The position numbers and the translations under genes are program-made. The notes beneath the pieces were generated by a model. The model saw only the letters and a list, made by a program, of their open reading frames with translations, did no database searches and was not told the DNA's origin. Shown here in pieces: positions 47,190-56,205 of a DNA stretch of 64,000 nt. Each line of letters begins with the position of its first letter. Within the stretch, counting starts at the first letter, position 1. Source of the stretch: Rhizobium sp. BK376 (GTDB lineage: Bacteria > Pseudomonadota > Alphaproteobacteria > Rhizobiales > Rhizobiaceae); assembly GCF_004341625.1 (NCBI RefSeq), contig NZ_SLZG01000002.1, forward strand, positions 248,001 to 312,000, given 5' to 3'.

Positions 47190-48215
47190 TTAACCGCGGA
47201 GTGCTGCCGCCAGCTCTTCCATGTCTTCGGGCAACGGAGTCTCGAAGCGCATGACTTCGCCAGTGCGGGGATGTTCGAACTGCAGCATGTAGGCATGCAG
47301 CGCCTGACGCTGGAAGCGGTTGACCACTTCGCGGGCTCCGTCCGGCAGCAGGTTCGCCTTGGTCTTGAAGCCGGCGCCATAGGTGGTGTCGCCGAGCAGC
47401 GGATGGCCGATATGGGCCATGTGCACGCGGATCTGATGGGTGCGGCCGGTCTCGAGGTGGCATTCCACAAGGGCGGCAAGCGCGGTGGCATCCGGCGCTT
47501 CGTGGAAGCGCTCGAGCACTTCGTAATGGGTGATCGCCTCGTCGGCATCCCGCGTGCCGGGTTTCTTGACCGTACGCTTCGTCCGGTCGGTGTTCGAGCG
47601 GCCGAGGGGAGCATCGATCGTGCCGATCAGTTGGCGCGGACGTCCCCAGACGATCGCCTGGTAGGCGCGCTCGAGCTGCGTGGTGCGGCCGTGATCGGCG
47701 AACTGTTCGGAAAGATGGCGATGGGCCGTGTCGTTCTTGGCGACGACCATGACGCCCGTCGTGTCCTTGTCGAGGCGGTGAACGATGCCGGGCCGACGCA
47801 CGCCACCGATGCCGGAAAGGCCTTCGCCGCAGTGATGGATCAGCGCGTTGACCAGCGTGCCCGTCCAATTGCCGGCACCGGGATGGACGACCAAGCCAAA
47901 TGGTTTGGAGATGACGATGAGATCATCGTCCTCGTAGAGCACGTCGAGCGGAATGTCCTCGCCCTGCGGGGTCGGGTCTTCCGGCTCGGGGAGGGCGATC
48001 TCATAGGCGTCGCCGGGGCGCACCTTGCGGCTGGCGTCGGTGACGGGCTTTCCGTTCAGCAGGACCGCACCTTCGTTGACCATTGCCTTGACGCGGCTGC
48101 GCGAGAATTCCTCGCCGAGTTTTCCGGTCAGCCAGGCATCGAGCCGGCCTTCAGCGGTTTCGTCGGCGGTTAGGACTTTTCTATTGTCCGCAGCTTCTTT
48201 AAAGGGGTCGCTCAA
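47190..48215 (-). CDS. RluA-family 23S rRNA pseudouridine synthase
   Basis: The 341-residue enzyme has an N-terminal S4 domain (SRSRVKAMVNEGAVLLNGKPVTDASRKVRPGD) and the catalytic motif HRLDKDTTGVMVVAKND with the active Asp; RTHQIRVHMAHIGHPLLGDTTYG is typical of RluC/RluD. It starts with TTG preceded by GGAGAAAGAG, which decides the start because no ATG is available. It is divergent from a small membrane protein gene. Confidence 0.93.
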   Translation of the reverse strand: MSDPFKEAADNRKVLTADETAEGRLDAWLTGKLGEEFSRSRVKAMVNEGAVLLNGKPVTDASRKVRPGDAYEIALPEPEDPTPQGEDIPLDVLYEDDDLIVISKPFGLVVHPGAGNWTGTLVNALIHHCGEGLSGIGGVRRPGIVHRLDKDTTGVMVVAKNDTAHRHLSEQFADHGRTTQLERAYQAIVWGRPRQLIGTIDAPLGRSNTDRTKRTVKKPGTRDADEAITHYEVLERFHEAPDATALAALVECHLETGRTHQIRVHMAHIGHPLLGDTTYGAGFKTKANLLPDGAREVVNRFQRQALHAYMLQFEHPRTGEVMRFETPLPEDMEELAAALRG

Positions 48216-48262
48216 CTCTTTCTCCAGCGCCGGAAGCGCTCACAAGGAACAAGGACGCATCG

Positions 48263-48643
48263 ATGACGAATTTCGAGCCAGACGATCAGGAGGAAAAGCC
48301 TCTCGATCCGGCCCTGGAAAATGTTCGACGCAAGATGGTGCGACTGCAGATCGTCTCCGTCGCCATCATGGTGGTGAGCCTTATGGCGGTCTTCGGCGCC
48401 GTTGTCTACAAGACGATGCGCCCGGCCCCGAAGGCTGTGGCGGCGACAACGGCTGACGTGCCTTCCGATGCGCCTGTTGCGGCCACCGCTGCTCTGCCGC
48501 AGGGATTTACGGTTCAATCCGTGGCGCTTTCGGGCCGCCAGGTGCTGTTCTACGGCGCGACGGCTGCCGGCCAGCACCAGGCGATCGTCTTCGACTATGG
48601 CATCGGCAGGATCGTCGCGACGATTTCTCTCGCCGGCAACTGA
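48263..48643 (+). CDS. Small single-pass membrane protein (DUF6476-like)
   Basis: The 126-residue protein begins with an acidic segment, then one membrane helix (VRLQIVSVAIMVVSLMAVFGAVVYKTM) and a periplasmic or cytoplasmic tail that ends LPQGFTVQSVALSGRQVLFYGATAAGQHQAIVFDYGIGRIVATISL. This arrangement looks like a conserved alphaproteobacterial family (DUF6476-like), but I am not certain of the name. It ends 10 bp before the TrmH-type gene and may be co-transcribed with it. Confidence 0.65.
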   Translation: MTNFEPDDQEEKPLDPALENVRRKMVRLQIVSVAIMVVSLMAVFGAVVYKTMRPAPKAVAATTADVPSDAPVAATAALPQGFTVQSVALSGRQVLFYGATAAGQHQAIVFDYGIGRIVATISLAGN

Positions 48644-48653
48644 CGGTCCTGAC

Positions 48654-49484
48654 ATGGAGAACGACCGGCTGATAGCGATTGATGATCCGGATGATCCCCG
48701 CATCGTCGAGTTCCGCGACATCCGCGAGCGTGACCTGACCGGACGCGAAGGCCGGTTCATTGCGGAAGGAACCGTTGTCCTGCGGCTGCTCGCCGATGCG
48801 CATTCGCGCCGGCGGGGTTTCGTGGCTGAAAAGCTGTTGCTCCTGCGCAATCGCGTGGCAGGTCTCGAAGAGATCATCGCAGCGTTTCCGCAGGACGTGC
48901 CGATCTATACGGCAGAAGCGCCTGTCATCGACGGCATTGTCGGCTTTCATCTGCATCGCGGCGTTCTGGCGCTTGGCAGGCGGACTGCCGAGGACAGTTT
49001 CGATGATTTTCTCGACCGTCTTCCGCCACAGTCCCTCGTGCTCGTGGGTTGCGGCATCTCCAACCATGACAATGTCGGTTCGATGTTCCGCAACGCTGCC
49101 GCCTTCGGCGCGGACGCAGTGCTGCTCGACGAGACTTCCTGCGACCCGCTCTATCGCAAGGCGCTGCGCGTTTCGGTGGGTTCGGTCCTGACCACGCCCT
49201 ATTACCGGCAGGCCAATGCGCTCGATCTCCTCGCTGCGCTGGCCGCTCGCGGGTTTTCAATATGGAGCCTGTCGCCGCGCGGGAAAACGGATATCCGCGA
49301 AGTGCCCCCTTCGGGCCGCATGGCATTGGTGGTCGGAACCGAGGGCGAAGGGCTTCCGGAGGCTATCCTTGCCGCCTTCGGCAGCGCCCGGATTCCGCAA
49401 GCGCCCGGACTGGATAGCCTGAACGTCGCCACCGCAACCGGCATCGCCTTGTTCGAAATGGCCTCAGCGGCCGGGCGAATATAG
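48654..49484 (+). CDS. TrmH/SpoU-family RNA methyltransferase
   Basis: The 276-residue enzyme has the three SpoU motifs: ISNHDNVGSMFRNAAAFGADAVLLDE, ALVVGTEGEGLPEAILAAF and LDSLNVATATGIALFEMA. It should 2'-O-methylate a nucleotide in tRNA or 23S rRNA. The start at 48654 is chosen because an upstream longer frame has no homologous content. Target RNA is unknown. Confidence 0.87.
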   Translation: MENDRLIAIDDPDDPRIVEFRDIRERDLTGREGRFIAEGTVVLRLLADAHSRRRGFVAEKLLLLRNRVAGLEEIIAAFPQDVPIYTAEAPVIDGIVGFHLHRGVLALGRRTAEDSFDDFLDRLPPQSLVLVGCGISNHDNVGSMFRNAAAFGADAVLLDETSCDPLYRKALRVSVGSVLTTPYYRQANALDLLAALAARGFSIWSLSPRGKTDIREVPPSGRMALVVGTEGEGLPEAILAAFGSARIPQAPGLDSLNVATATGIALFEMASAAGRI

Positions 49485-49485
49485 G

Positions 49486-50682
49486 TCAGCGGTTCGGAAG
49501 CAGGTCGGCCACGCGCTGCGCGAGGCTGGTTCGCCCATCCTGGCCAGCCTCGATATTTTCCGGCAGAAGATTGCGAATGGCCGATTGCTCGCCTTCCTTC
49601 AGCGCAGTCAGCGCCACCATGTTGGCGGCGATGACGGCAATCTCCTCGCGCATGGCGTTGTCCTGGGCTGCGGAGCGTGATTTCAGCAGGCGGTCGGAGA
49701 GTGCCTTGCTGCGATTGCGCACATCGTCCGTCATCCTGGCAATCTCCGTCTCCACCTGACGTTCCGGCGCCGCGACAGCGGCAATGGTCGGGGTTTCCTT
49801 GCTCGTGTTTTCGGCAGGCTGCGGGCTGGGCTGCAGTTTCGCGAGCCTGGAAGAGGAGGGTCTCGGGATGCCGGCGGCGCGCAACGCGCGGCTCGCCTCC
49901 CGGGTTTCGGCGTTGGCCGCCTTCAGTTTTTCCTTAAGCCGTGCGACTTCGGCGAGACGGCGCTCGATGAGAGTTTCCCTGTCGGCATTGCCGGCAACCT
50001 CGCGGTTGAGCTTGTCTTCCAGCCGTGACGTCTTGTTTTCCTCCTGGCCGAGCCGCAATTCGGCATCCTTGGCGCGCTTGGTAACCAGGCTGACATCGTT
50101 GCGCAGCCCGTCGCGCTCGTCGCGCAAGGCGTTCATCCGGAACCGGAGATTCTCGATCTCGGTCTCGCGGGTGGCAAGGTCGATCTTCAGGTTGTCGGCA
50201 TCCGCGGTTATCTTGGCAAGGCGGCGGCGCAGGGTCTCGATGTCGGATTCCTTTTCGGCATGCGCCTGCTCCGAAACACGAAGGCTGGCTTTCAGCTGGC
50301 TGATATAGCTTTCCTCGCGGCGCAGGCGGGAGCGCAGATTGCCGGCTTCCACGTCCATTTCGTCGATCTGCGACTGGAGGTCGGTGTTTTCGGATGCCAG
50401 CCGCCCGGCCTCCTTGATGAGCGTATCCTGGCGAAGCTGCAGGCTGACGGCCTTTTCGCGTTCCTGGGACAGGGCCTGCTCGGTCTTGGCATTTTCAGCG
50501 GCATAAAGGGCGCGCGCCATGTCCTTCTGGGCGCGCACTTCCTGCGGGCTCAGCGGCATGGTGGCTTTCAGTCGCTTTTCGGTGAACCAGACAATACGGC
50601 GATGGACCGCAGGCGCTATGAGGAAGACCAGAAAGATCGCGGTCAGGAAACCCAACCCGAACAGCAGAGCGAATTCAATCAC
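49486..50682 (-). CDS. Membrane-anchored coiled-coil protein
   Basis: The 398-residue protein has one N-terminal membrane helix (MIEFALLFGLGFLTAIFLVFLIAPAVHRRIVW) and a long heptad-rich coiled coil from about residue 55 to 265, followed by a Pro/Ser linker (about 270-300) and a helical tail with NIEAGQDGRTSLAQRV. No catalytic domain was recognised. It is adjacent to eipA (150 bp), also an envelope gene, and its start codon is at 50682. It could scaffold the envelope or divisome. Confidence 0.65.
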   Translation of the reverse strand: MIEFALLFGLGFLTAIFLVFLIAPAVHRRIVWFTEKRLKATMPLSPQEVRAQKDMARALYAAENAKTEQALSQEREKAVSLQLRQDTLIKEAGRLASENTDLQSQIDEMDVEAGNLRSRLRREESYISQLKASLRVSEQAHAEKESDIETLRRRLAKITADADNLKIDLATRETEIENLRFRMNALRDERDGLRNDVSLVTKRAKDAELRLGQEENKTSRLEDKLNREVAGNADRETLIERRLAEVARLKEKLKAANAETREASRALRAAGIPRPSSSRLAKLQPSPQPAENTSKETPTIAAVAAPERQVETEIARMTDDVRNRSKALSDRLLKSRSAAQDNAMREEIAVIAANMVALTALKEGEQSAIRNLLPENIEAGQDGRTSLAQRVADLLPNR

Positions 50683-50832
50683 AGGAGAGCCATCGTCTAA
50701 CAGTTGATTCCGGTTCTAACAGCTCTCGATTAAACATGAGGCAGTGAGAGGGGCAAGCCTTTAAATGGGCGTAGCACTTGTTGTCTCAAGGCTGGCCCAA
50801 GCTCTGCGGCCTGGGCCAAATAGGAAATATCC

Positions 50833-51423
50833 TCAGAAGGGATTCCAGGTCGGGGTGCTGGTAACCTTTAGATAGCCGACGTTCAGGCCAAGGCGGGCGC
50901 CGATGCCGGTGCGGATCGGCACGATTAGCACATTGTCGTTCTTCAGCAGTGTCATGCCGACGCCGGCGACCATGAAGGCCTGGCCGCTGACGCCGCCGTA
51001 GCGGGCATAGAGCGCATTGGTCGAAGGAAGATCGTAGACGAGCATCATCACGCGCGTCCCCTGGCCGCCTGCATCCAGTCCGAGCGAGGGACCCTGCCAG
51101 TAAACGGGGTGCTCGCCGGCATTCTTGGTGTTCAGCTGGCCTTCGCCATAGGTGAGACCGGCGATGAAGGCGCCGGAGCCTTCCTGGCCGAGAATATAGC
51201 CGTTCGGCAGGCCATAGCGCTCGAAGGCGGTTTCCACCACCTTGGCAAGGCCGCCACTGGTGGAGCCGAAGAAGGCGTGACCCGAATCAACAATCTCCTG
51301 CATGGTGTACTGGCCGCTTGTCGCCGCCGAGGCCTGCCGCGGCGGGAGCGAAAAGCTCACAAACGCCAACAGGGCCAGAATCAGGCCCAGGCTCGAAATT
51401 CTCCGCGGAAATTGATGGCGCAT
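50833..51423 (-). CDS. eipA: EipA/DUF1134-family envelope integrity protein
   Basis: The 196-residue protein has an N-terminal signal peptide (about residues 1-33, ending ASA) and the DUF1134 body (YTMQEIVDSGHAFFGSTSGGLAKVVETAFERYGLPNGYILGQEGSGAFIAGLTYGEGQL and GLDAGGQGTRVMMLVYDL). EipA in Brucella is a periplasmic protein that is needed for envelope integrity and is linked to lipopolysaccharide. It is divergent from chpT, and the Brucella gene also sits beside the ctrA/chpT locus, which supports the name. Confidence 0.87.
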   Translation of the reverse strand: MRHQFPRRISSLGLILALLAFVSFSLPPRQASAATSGQYTMQEIVDSGHAFFGSTSGGLAKVVETAFERYGLPNGYILGQEGSGAFIAGLTYGEGQLNTKNAGEHPVYWQGPSLGLDAGGQGTRVMMLVYDLPSTNALYARYGGVSGQAFMVAGVGMTLLKNDNVLIVPIRTGIGARLGLNVGYLKVTSTPTWNPF

Positions 51424-51496
51424 AGTGTCACCCGTTCATCATGGTCGGTGCGATGAGTCGTCTGTTGCGACTGAGGTGCATTTTGCGGTCATCGTC

Positions 51497-51511
51497 TTAA
51501 CAATGGGTTTA
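51497..51511. promoter_or_regulatory. Near-match to the CtrA box between eipA and chpT
   Basis: TTAA-N7-TTTA differs by one base from TTAA-N7-TTAA and lies in the divergent eipA/chpT promoter region. It is weaker evidence than the exact sites elsewhere. Confidence 0.25.
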
Positions 51512-51625
51512 CCAAATATGGTGTCATTATGACGCGCGATACACTGGCAATTGCAATGCTCGTGCAAACCTGCTGTGGCATCGTTTGGCGACAATTTCGT
51601 TTGCCCAGCATTCAGGAGACAATGA

Positions 51626-52273
51626 ATGTCCAAGAATCCGAATCTCACTCTGGCAGGACCGGATCTGGCTGCGCTCCTTTGCAGCCGTGTTTGCCATGAT
51701 GTCATTTCACCCGTTGGTGCAATCAACAACGGCCTTGAGCTCCTGGATGAAGGCGGCGCCGATGCCGACGCCATGGACCTCATCCGCACCAGCGCGCTCA
51801 ACGCCTCTGTCCGGTTGAAATTTGCCCGCCTTGCCTTCGGCGCCTCCGGCTCGGTCGGCGCGTCGATCGATACGGGCGAAGCCGAACGCGCGGCCAAGGA
51901 TTTCGCCGCCGCCGAAAAGAAGACGGAAGTCGTCTGGATCGGTCAGCGGGCGATCATTGCCAAGAACCGCGTCAAGCTGTTGCTCAACCTCTTTCTCGTC
52001 GCCTACGGGTCCATCCCTCGCGGCGGCACCATCGAAGTGACGATGGAAAATCCAGAATTCGATGCGACGTTCAAGATCGTTGCTCGTGGTCGCCTGATGC
52101 GGCTGCCGCCGAAATTCGTCGAGATATGCTCCGGTACCGTCGAAGAAGCAATCGATGCTCATTCCATCCAACCCTACTACACCGTCCTGCTGGCGGAAGA
52201 GAGCGGCATGGAACTGACTTACAATGCGACGGCGGAAGAGCTGATTTACACAGCTACGGTAAGCAATTCTTAG
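51626..52273 (+). CDS. chpT: Histidine phosphotransferase ChpT
   Basis: The 215-residue protein has the ChpT layout: a helical hairpin with the phosphorylated His24 in SRVCHDVISPVGAINNGLELLDEGG and a C-terminal degenerate ATPase-like domain (VKLLLNLFLVAYGSIPRGGTIEVTM). ChpT carries phosphate from the CckA hybrid kinase to CtrA and CpdR. It is next to an atypical receiver and 770 bp from ctrA. CAGGAGACA fixes the ATG. Confidence 0.92.
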   Translation: MSKNPNLTLAGPDLAALLCSRVCHDVISPVGAINNGLELLDEGGADADAMDLIRTSALNASVRLKFARLAFGASGSVGASIDTGEAERAAKDFAAAEKKTEVVWIGQRAIIAKNRVKLLLNLFLVAYGSIPRGGTIEVTMENPEFDATFKIVARGRLMRLPPKFVEICSGTVEEAIDAHSIQPYYTVLLAEESGMELTYNATAEELIYTATVSNS

Positions 52274-52391
52274 GTCATACGCGGCAAAATTGCGTCAATA
52301 TCGGTAACGATTCCTTAGCCCGGCGTCATTATCGTCTCAGTTGAAGGCGGTGCTCGCCGGGACTTTACGGGCGGGCACAGAGGAGTGACTG

Positions 52392-52754
52392 ATGCAAAGG
52401 TTCATGATTACTGATACCTCCGACGTTGTACGCAAGGTCGGCAAGCGTATCTTGTCCGAACTTGACTTTCTGGTCAGCGAAGCCTCCAACGCCCAGGAAG
52501 CCCTTGCTCGTTGCCAGATGGAACTTCCAGAATATCTGATCGTCGATGCCGGAATGGAAGGCGCGCTGGAGCTGATCGCCAACATCCGGGCGATGCCAAA
52601 TGGCAAGGACGCCAAGATTTACTATTGCGTCGTCGAGGCCGATCTGAAGAAGCTCATGGCCGGCAAGCGCGCCGGAGCAACCGATTTCTTGTTGAAGCCG
52701 TTCGATCGCAAGATCCTGACGGCCGTGTTCGGGAACCGGGCAGTCGCGGCCTAA
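52392..52754 (+). CDS. Single-domain receiver with atypical active site, chpT/ctrA locus
   Basis: The 120-residue protein is a CheY-like receiver with the phospho-acceptor Asp52 (YLIVDAGMEGALEL) and the conserved Lys102 (FLLKPFDR). Of the usual acidic pair only Asp8 is in place (ITDTSDV), and the conserved Thr/Ser is Val (YYCVVEAD). It has no output domain. Its place between chpT and ctrA hints at a CpdR-like or sink role, but the sequence is distant from CpdR. A slow or silent phosphorylation switch is possible. Confidence 0.8.
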   Translation: MQRFMITDTSDVVRKVGKRILSELDFLVSEASNAQEALARCQMELPEYLIVDAGMEGALELIANIRAMPNGKDAKIYYCVVEADLKKLMAGKRAGATDFLLKPFDRKILTAVFGNRAVAA

Positions 52755-52826
52755 GGCCCAGTCGCATTTTATCGCAGATATAGCCGCGCGCAGCCGCCGT
52801 TTGACCGCACTGCACGCCTCTTGCAC

Positions 52827-52906
52827 CATCCTCGGGCCTGTCCCGAGGGTCTATGACCGTTGATTTTATTGATATGTTGCAGATCCTCGGGATAAGGCCG
52901 AGGATG
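52827..52906. repeat. Paired palindromic repeat (REP/MITE-like) between receiver and ctrA
   Basis: CATCCTCGGGCCTGTCCCGA... (52827-52851) and its approximate inverse GATCCTCGGGATAAGGCCGA... (52882-52906) flank a 30-base AT-richer core. Each unit is itself palindromic around CCTCGG/CCGAGG. This looks like interspersed repeats found between rhizobial genes. Confidence 0.65.
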
Positions 52907-52969
52907 ACGAACATATTGTGTGGACCCATGCAGAAGTGTTGGCTAGCTCGATGCGCACGGCAACTACCA

Positions 52970-53002
52970 GGCAAAAGAAAACCCGCCATAAAGGCGGGCT
53001 CT
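52970..53002 (-). terminator. Rho-independent terminator of ctrA
   Basis: On the minus strand CCCGCC-TTTAT-GGCGGG is followed by TTTTCTTTTGC. It lies 44 bases after the ctrA stop. Confidence 0.85.
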
Positions 53003-53041
53003 CGAAAAAGCGGCGGTGTCTGGGGTAGGCGGCGGTAGCTA

Positions 53042-53743
<702 letters not shown>

Positions 53744-53831
53744 AATTATCCCCTTTACCGCCGCCGAAAGGTCGTCAGCCCCTTTACGCGATACCGATCC
53801 AGTCACTACCTGATTTGGAAGCTGCCACGGA

Positions 53832-53977
53832 ATGGTTAACAAATTCTGATTCACTCTGGCAAGATGTATCGAATTTATTAAATAATTTTTCCATTCCACT
53901 GTTTTCCAATGTGAATCAGCAAGTGCTATTCCTTAACCAACACCTTAAGAAAACGATCCAAACGATTCATTCGACTC
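53832..53977. promoter_or_regulatory. ctrA promoter region: GANTC cluster and CtrA half-sites
   Basis: GANTC sites occur at 53848, 53913, 53964 and 53973. TTAACCAT (minus strand, 53839-53832) and TTAACCAA (plus, 53933) match rhizobial CtrA half-sites; the pair TTAA-N8-TTAA at 53933-53948 has one base too many for the consensus. The region separates ctrA from the FliJ-like gene (436 bp) and holds both promoters. Confidence 0.5.
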
Positions 53978-54179
53978 ATCAATGCCGTTGTATCGAAATC
54001 TGCTCGCTTCATTTACTGACCCTTAAAAGATCATGGCTATCATTAACGATGCCCGTAAACGAAAGGTTACCAGCGGTAGGTTTTTGTTAATGCCGCTGTA
54101 ATTTTTTTAATCCAAGCCGTTTCAAAGCGGTGCGGAGGGCAATGTTGTAAGAGAGCCGGGGTCTCGCATCACGGGAGTA

Positions 54180-54536
54180 ATGCGTATGAAGTCACGTGAG
54201 AGCCTAGTGCGCCTGAAGGAATTTCAGGTGAATGAAAAACGTCGCCAGCTGCAGCAACTGCAGATGATGATGGCGGAATTTGACCGGATGACCAAGGATC
54301 TGGAAAGCCAGATCGTCCTGGAAGAGAAGAAGTCCGGTATTTCCGACCCTAATCATTTTGCCTATCCGACCTTTGCAAAGGCTGCACGCCAGCGTGCCGA
54401 CAACCTGCAAGTCTCGATACGGGAATTGCGGGCACAGGAAGAGGCGCTGGAAACAGCACTCGAGGAAATGCAGGCGGAATATGCCAAGGCGGCAGCCATC
54501 GAGGAGCGCGACGGGGGTGTAAGAGCGCGCGCCTGA
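54180..54536 (+). CDS. FliJ-like flagellar export chaperone (coiled coil)
   Basis: The 118-residue protein is an antiparallel coiled coil (MKSRESLVRLKEFQVNEKRRQLQQLQMMMAEFDRMTKDLESQIVLEEKK and AARQRADNLQVSIRELRAQEEALETALEEMQAEY), matching FliJ-like proteins. FliJ helps flagellar type III export by binding the FlhA gate and FliI. It is divergent from ctrA, as in other rhizobia. No other flagellar genes are here, so a flagellar role rests on that link. The start could be 54186. Confidence 0.7.
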   Translation: MRMKSRESLVRLKEFQVNEKRRQLQQLQMMMAEFDRMTKDLESQIVLEEKKSGISDPNHFAYPTFAKAARQRADNLQVSIRELRAQEEALETALEEMQAEYAKAAAIEERDGGVRARA

Positions 54537-54572
54537 CTGGATTTTCCGTCGCCGGTGGCGGCGAAATTCCTG

Positions 54573-54619
54573 AAAAGCCGTGCATGACTGGCCATAAAGG
54601 CCGGCCATGCACGGCTTTT
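54573..54619 (+). terminator. Strong hairpin after FliJ-like gene
   Basis: AAAAGCCGTGCATG (54573-54586) and CATGCACGGCTTTT (54606-54619) form a perfect 14-bp stem, with a nested GGCC-ATAAA-GGCC loop. The T-rich tail fits a bidirectional terminator before the convergent GNAT gene. Confidence 0.85.
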
Positions 54620-54647
54620 GGTGTTTTTCGGATGACGGGTTCAGTAT

Positions 54648-54929
54648 TCAGCCGCTGATGACATCGCGCCAGTCTTCATGGCGTGCCGCCTGTGCCTTGA
54701 AGAACGGGCAGAGCGGGATGATCTTCCAGCCGCCACGCCTTGCTTCCTCGACTGCATGAAGGGCGAGCGCCTGGCCGACGCCTTTGCCGCGCAATGCATC
54801 GGGAACGCCGGTATGGTCTATAATGATCAGCTTCGGCGACGTCCGCGAATAGGTCATCTCGGCCTCGTGCCCGTCGATGGTCGCAACATAACGTCCGCCG
54901 GACCGGGTCTCTTCAAGTCTTATATCCAT
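54648..54929 (-). CDS. Small GNAT-like acetyltransferase (YidJ/CG type)
   Basis: The 93-residue protein has the acetyl-CoA binding core LIIIDHTGVPDALRGKGVGQALALHAVEEARRGGWKIIPLCPFFKAQAARH, which matches the short GNAT-like family Acetyltransf_CG. It may acetylate a small molecule or a protein. It is transcribed toward the FliJ-like gene. Confidence 0.82.
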   Translation of the reverse strand: MDIRLEETRSGGRYVATIDGHEAEMTYSRTSPKLIIIDHTGVPDALRGKGVGQALALHAVEEARRGGWKIIPLCPFFKAQAARHEDWRDVISG

Positions 54930-55067
54930 GATCTTTTCACCTTGGGATTCCAGACTTCAGCTTAACTTCACATGGCGAAGCATGGAAAGCTGATGTTCGC
55001 GCCCGGCTGGATTTACTAGCCTGAAACGAATTCCATTGCAGACGATTCTCGATAGGGGGATGGTTTC

Positions 55068-55532
55068 ATGCGTCATTTGCAGGCCATTTTACTTGTGGCC
55101 GCGCCGTTCCTGCTCGCGCTCGGGCTCATCCTGCCGCTCGTGCGTTTCGAGAAGCTCTATTTTTTCAGCGAGACGCCGTCGCTTTTGGCCATCGTCCTAT
55201 CGCTGTGGCAGACCGGCGATGGTTTTCTGGCAGGGATCGCCGCTCTCGTTTCGATCGCGTTGCCTCTTCTCAAGATGTTCAGTCTTGCGATCGAAGCGAT
55301 ATCCGACAGGGAAGGGGGAACCGGCACGTTCTTTTTCAATCATGTCGTACCGCAGCTATCCAGGTGGTCTATGATGGATGTGCTTTTGGTCGCGATCGTG
55401 ATTGCCGCGGCAAAGACCAGCGGGCTTGCCAGCGCATTCACGCAGCCAGGCCTATGGTGCTATGCCGGTTCCACAATAATTTCGGGCCTTCTGCATTCCC
55501 TGCTCAGGAAAGCGTCCGGCCCGAAAAAATGA
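55068..55532 (+). CDS. Paraquat-inducible protein A-like membrane protein
   Basis: The 154-residue protein has four hydrophobic stretches (LQAILLVAAPFLLALGLILPLV; LLAIVLSLWQTGDGFLAGIAALVSIALPLLKMF; MDVLLVAIVIAAAK; CYAGSTIISGLLHSL). The motif LSLWQTGDGFLAGIAALVSIALPLLK matches the PqiA family, which with PqiB/PqiC supports lipid transport between membranes. No pqiB or pqiC lies next to it. Confidence 0.8.
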   Translation: MRHLQAILLVAAPFLLALGLILPLVRFEKLYFFSETPSLLAIVLSLWQTGDGFLAGIAALVSIALPLLKMFSLAIEAISDREGGTGTFFFNHVVPQLSRWSMMDVLLVAIVIAAAKTSGLASAFTQPGLWCYAGSTIISGLLHSLLRKASGPKK

Positions 55533-55557
55533 ATTCATCAGTTGGTGAGAATTTCCA

Positions 55558-55833
55558 TCAATGACGATATTGCTGGATGCGCGTCGTGCGCAAACCTGCA
55601 AGGCCATGGCTGCTGATGGAGGACTGCCAGGACAGGAATTCTTCAACTGTGAGCGTATAGCGCTCGCAGGCTTCTTCCAAGCTCAACAGGCCACCGCGAA
55701 CCGCCGCAACAACCTCTGCCTTGCGACGGATCACCCAACGGCGCGTATTCGGCGGGGGCAGATCGGCAATCGTAAGCGGGCTGCCATCGGGGCCGATGAC
55801 ATATTTTACTCGGGGACGTATCATTTCGGTCAT
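55558..55833 (-). CDS. sciP: SciP/DUF1153 regulator of CtrA targets
   Basis: The 91-residue protein reads VKYVIGPDGSPLTIADLPPPNTRRWVIRRKAEVVAAVRGGLLSLEEACERYTLTVEEFLSWQSSISSHGLAGLRTTRIQQYRH, a DUF1153 helix-turn-helix. Caulobacter SciP binds CtrA and blocks its activation of target promoters in G1. Its place 1.8 kb from ctrA and 3.3 kb from chpT strengthens the assignment. It is small and complete. Confidence 0.9.
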   Translation of the reverse strand: MTEMIRPRVKYVIGPDGSPLTIADLPPPNTRRWVIRRKAEVVAAVRGGLLSLEEACERYTLTVEEFLSWQSSISSHGLAGLRTTRIQQYRH

Positions 55834-56205
55834 TGGGACTCTCTACACAACTCAAGACCACGTCCATCACTCTAGCTTGCCACATTTAAAAATTGACTAA
55901 GCGGTTAGTAAGACTTTGATAACAATTTTAAGCAGATGGCGTCGGGGCTGATTTGCCGGATCAAAAGAAGATCGTCAGCTTCCGTGCCGTGAATTTGAGT
56001 AAAATGCATGATAGGCATGCAAAAACGATGTTACAATCCTAAAGCGATCTAGACTATAAGGCAGACATTCAAGAACAAGTGTCGGTTTTCCGCTCTTATC
56101 GCGCCTTCTATCCAATCTCTTTTGCGTCGTTCCAGCCGTTTGTTTGGCCGGGCGATGTTTCGTTTTTGGTCGCTCGCGGAAAGACTTCGGCACCCGGAGT
56201 CCCAT
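55834..56205. other. AT-rich intergenic region before the LuxR gene
   Basis: The 372 bp before the LuxR ATG carry the sciP promoter (minus) and the luxR promoter. Two small inverted repeats are visible: ACTAA-GCGG-TTAGT (55896-55909) and TGCATG-ATAGG-CATGCA (56005-56021). Neither has an obvious gene nearby other than these two. I see no small coding frame worth calling. Confidence 0.6.

Noticed and set aside
53933..53948. TTAACCAACACCTTAA as a full CtrA box
   Set aside because: The spacing is N8, not N7, so only half-sites are claimed.
53815..54090. Open frame in the ctrA upstream region
   Set aside because: It crosses GANTC and CtrA half-sites, starts with TTG without a ribosome site and has no family content.
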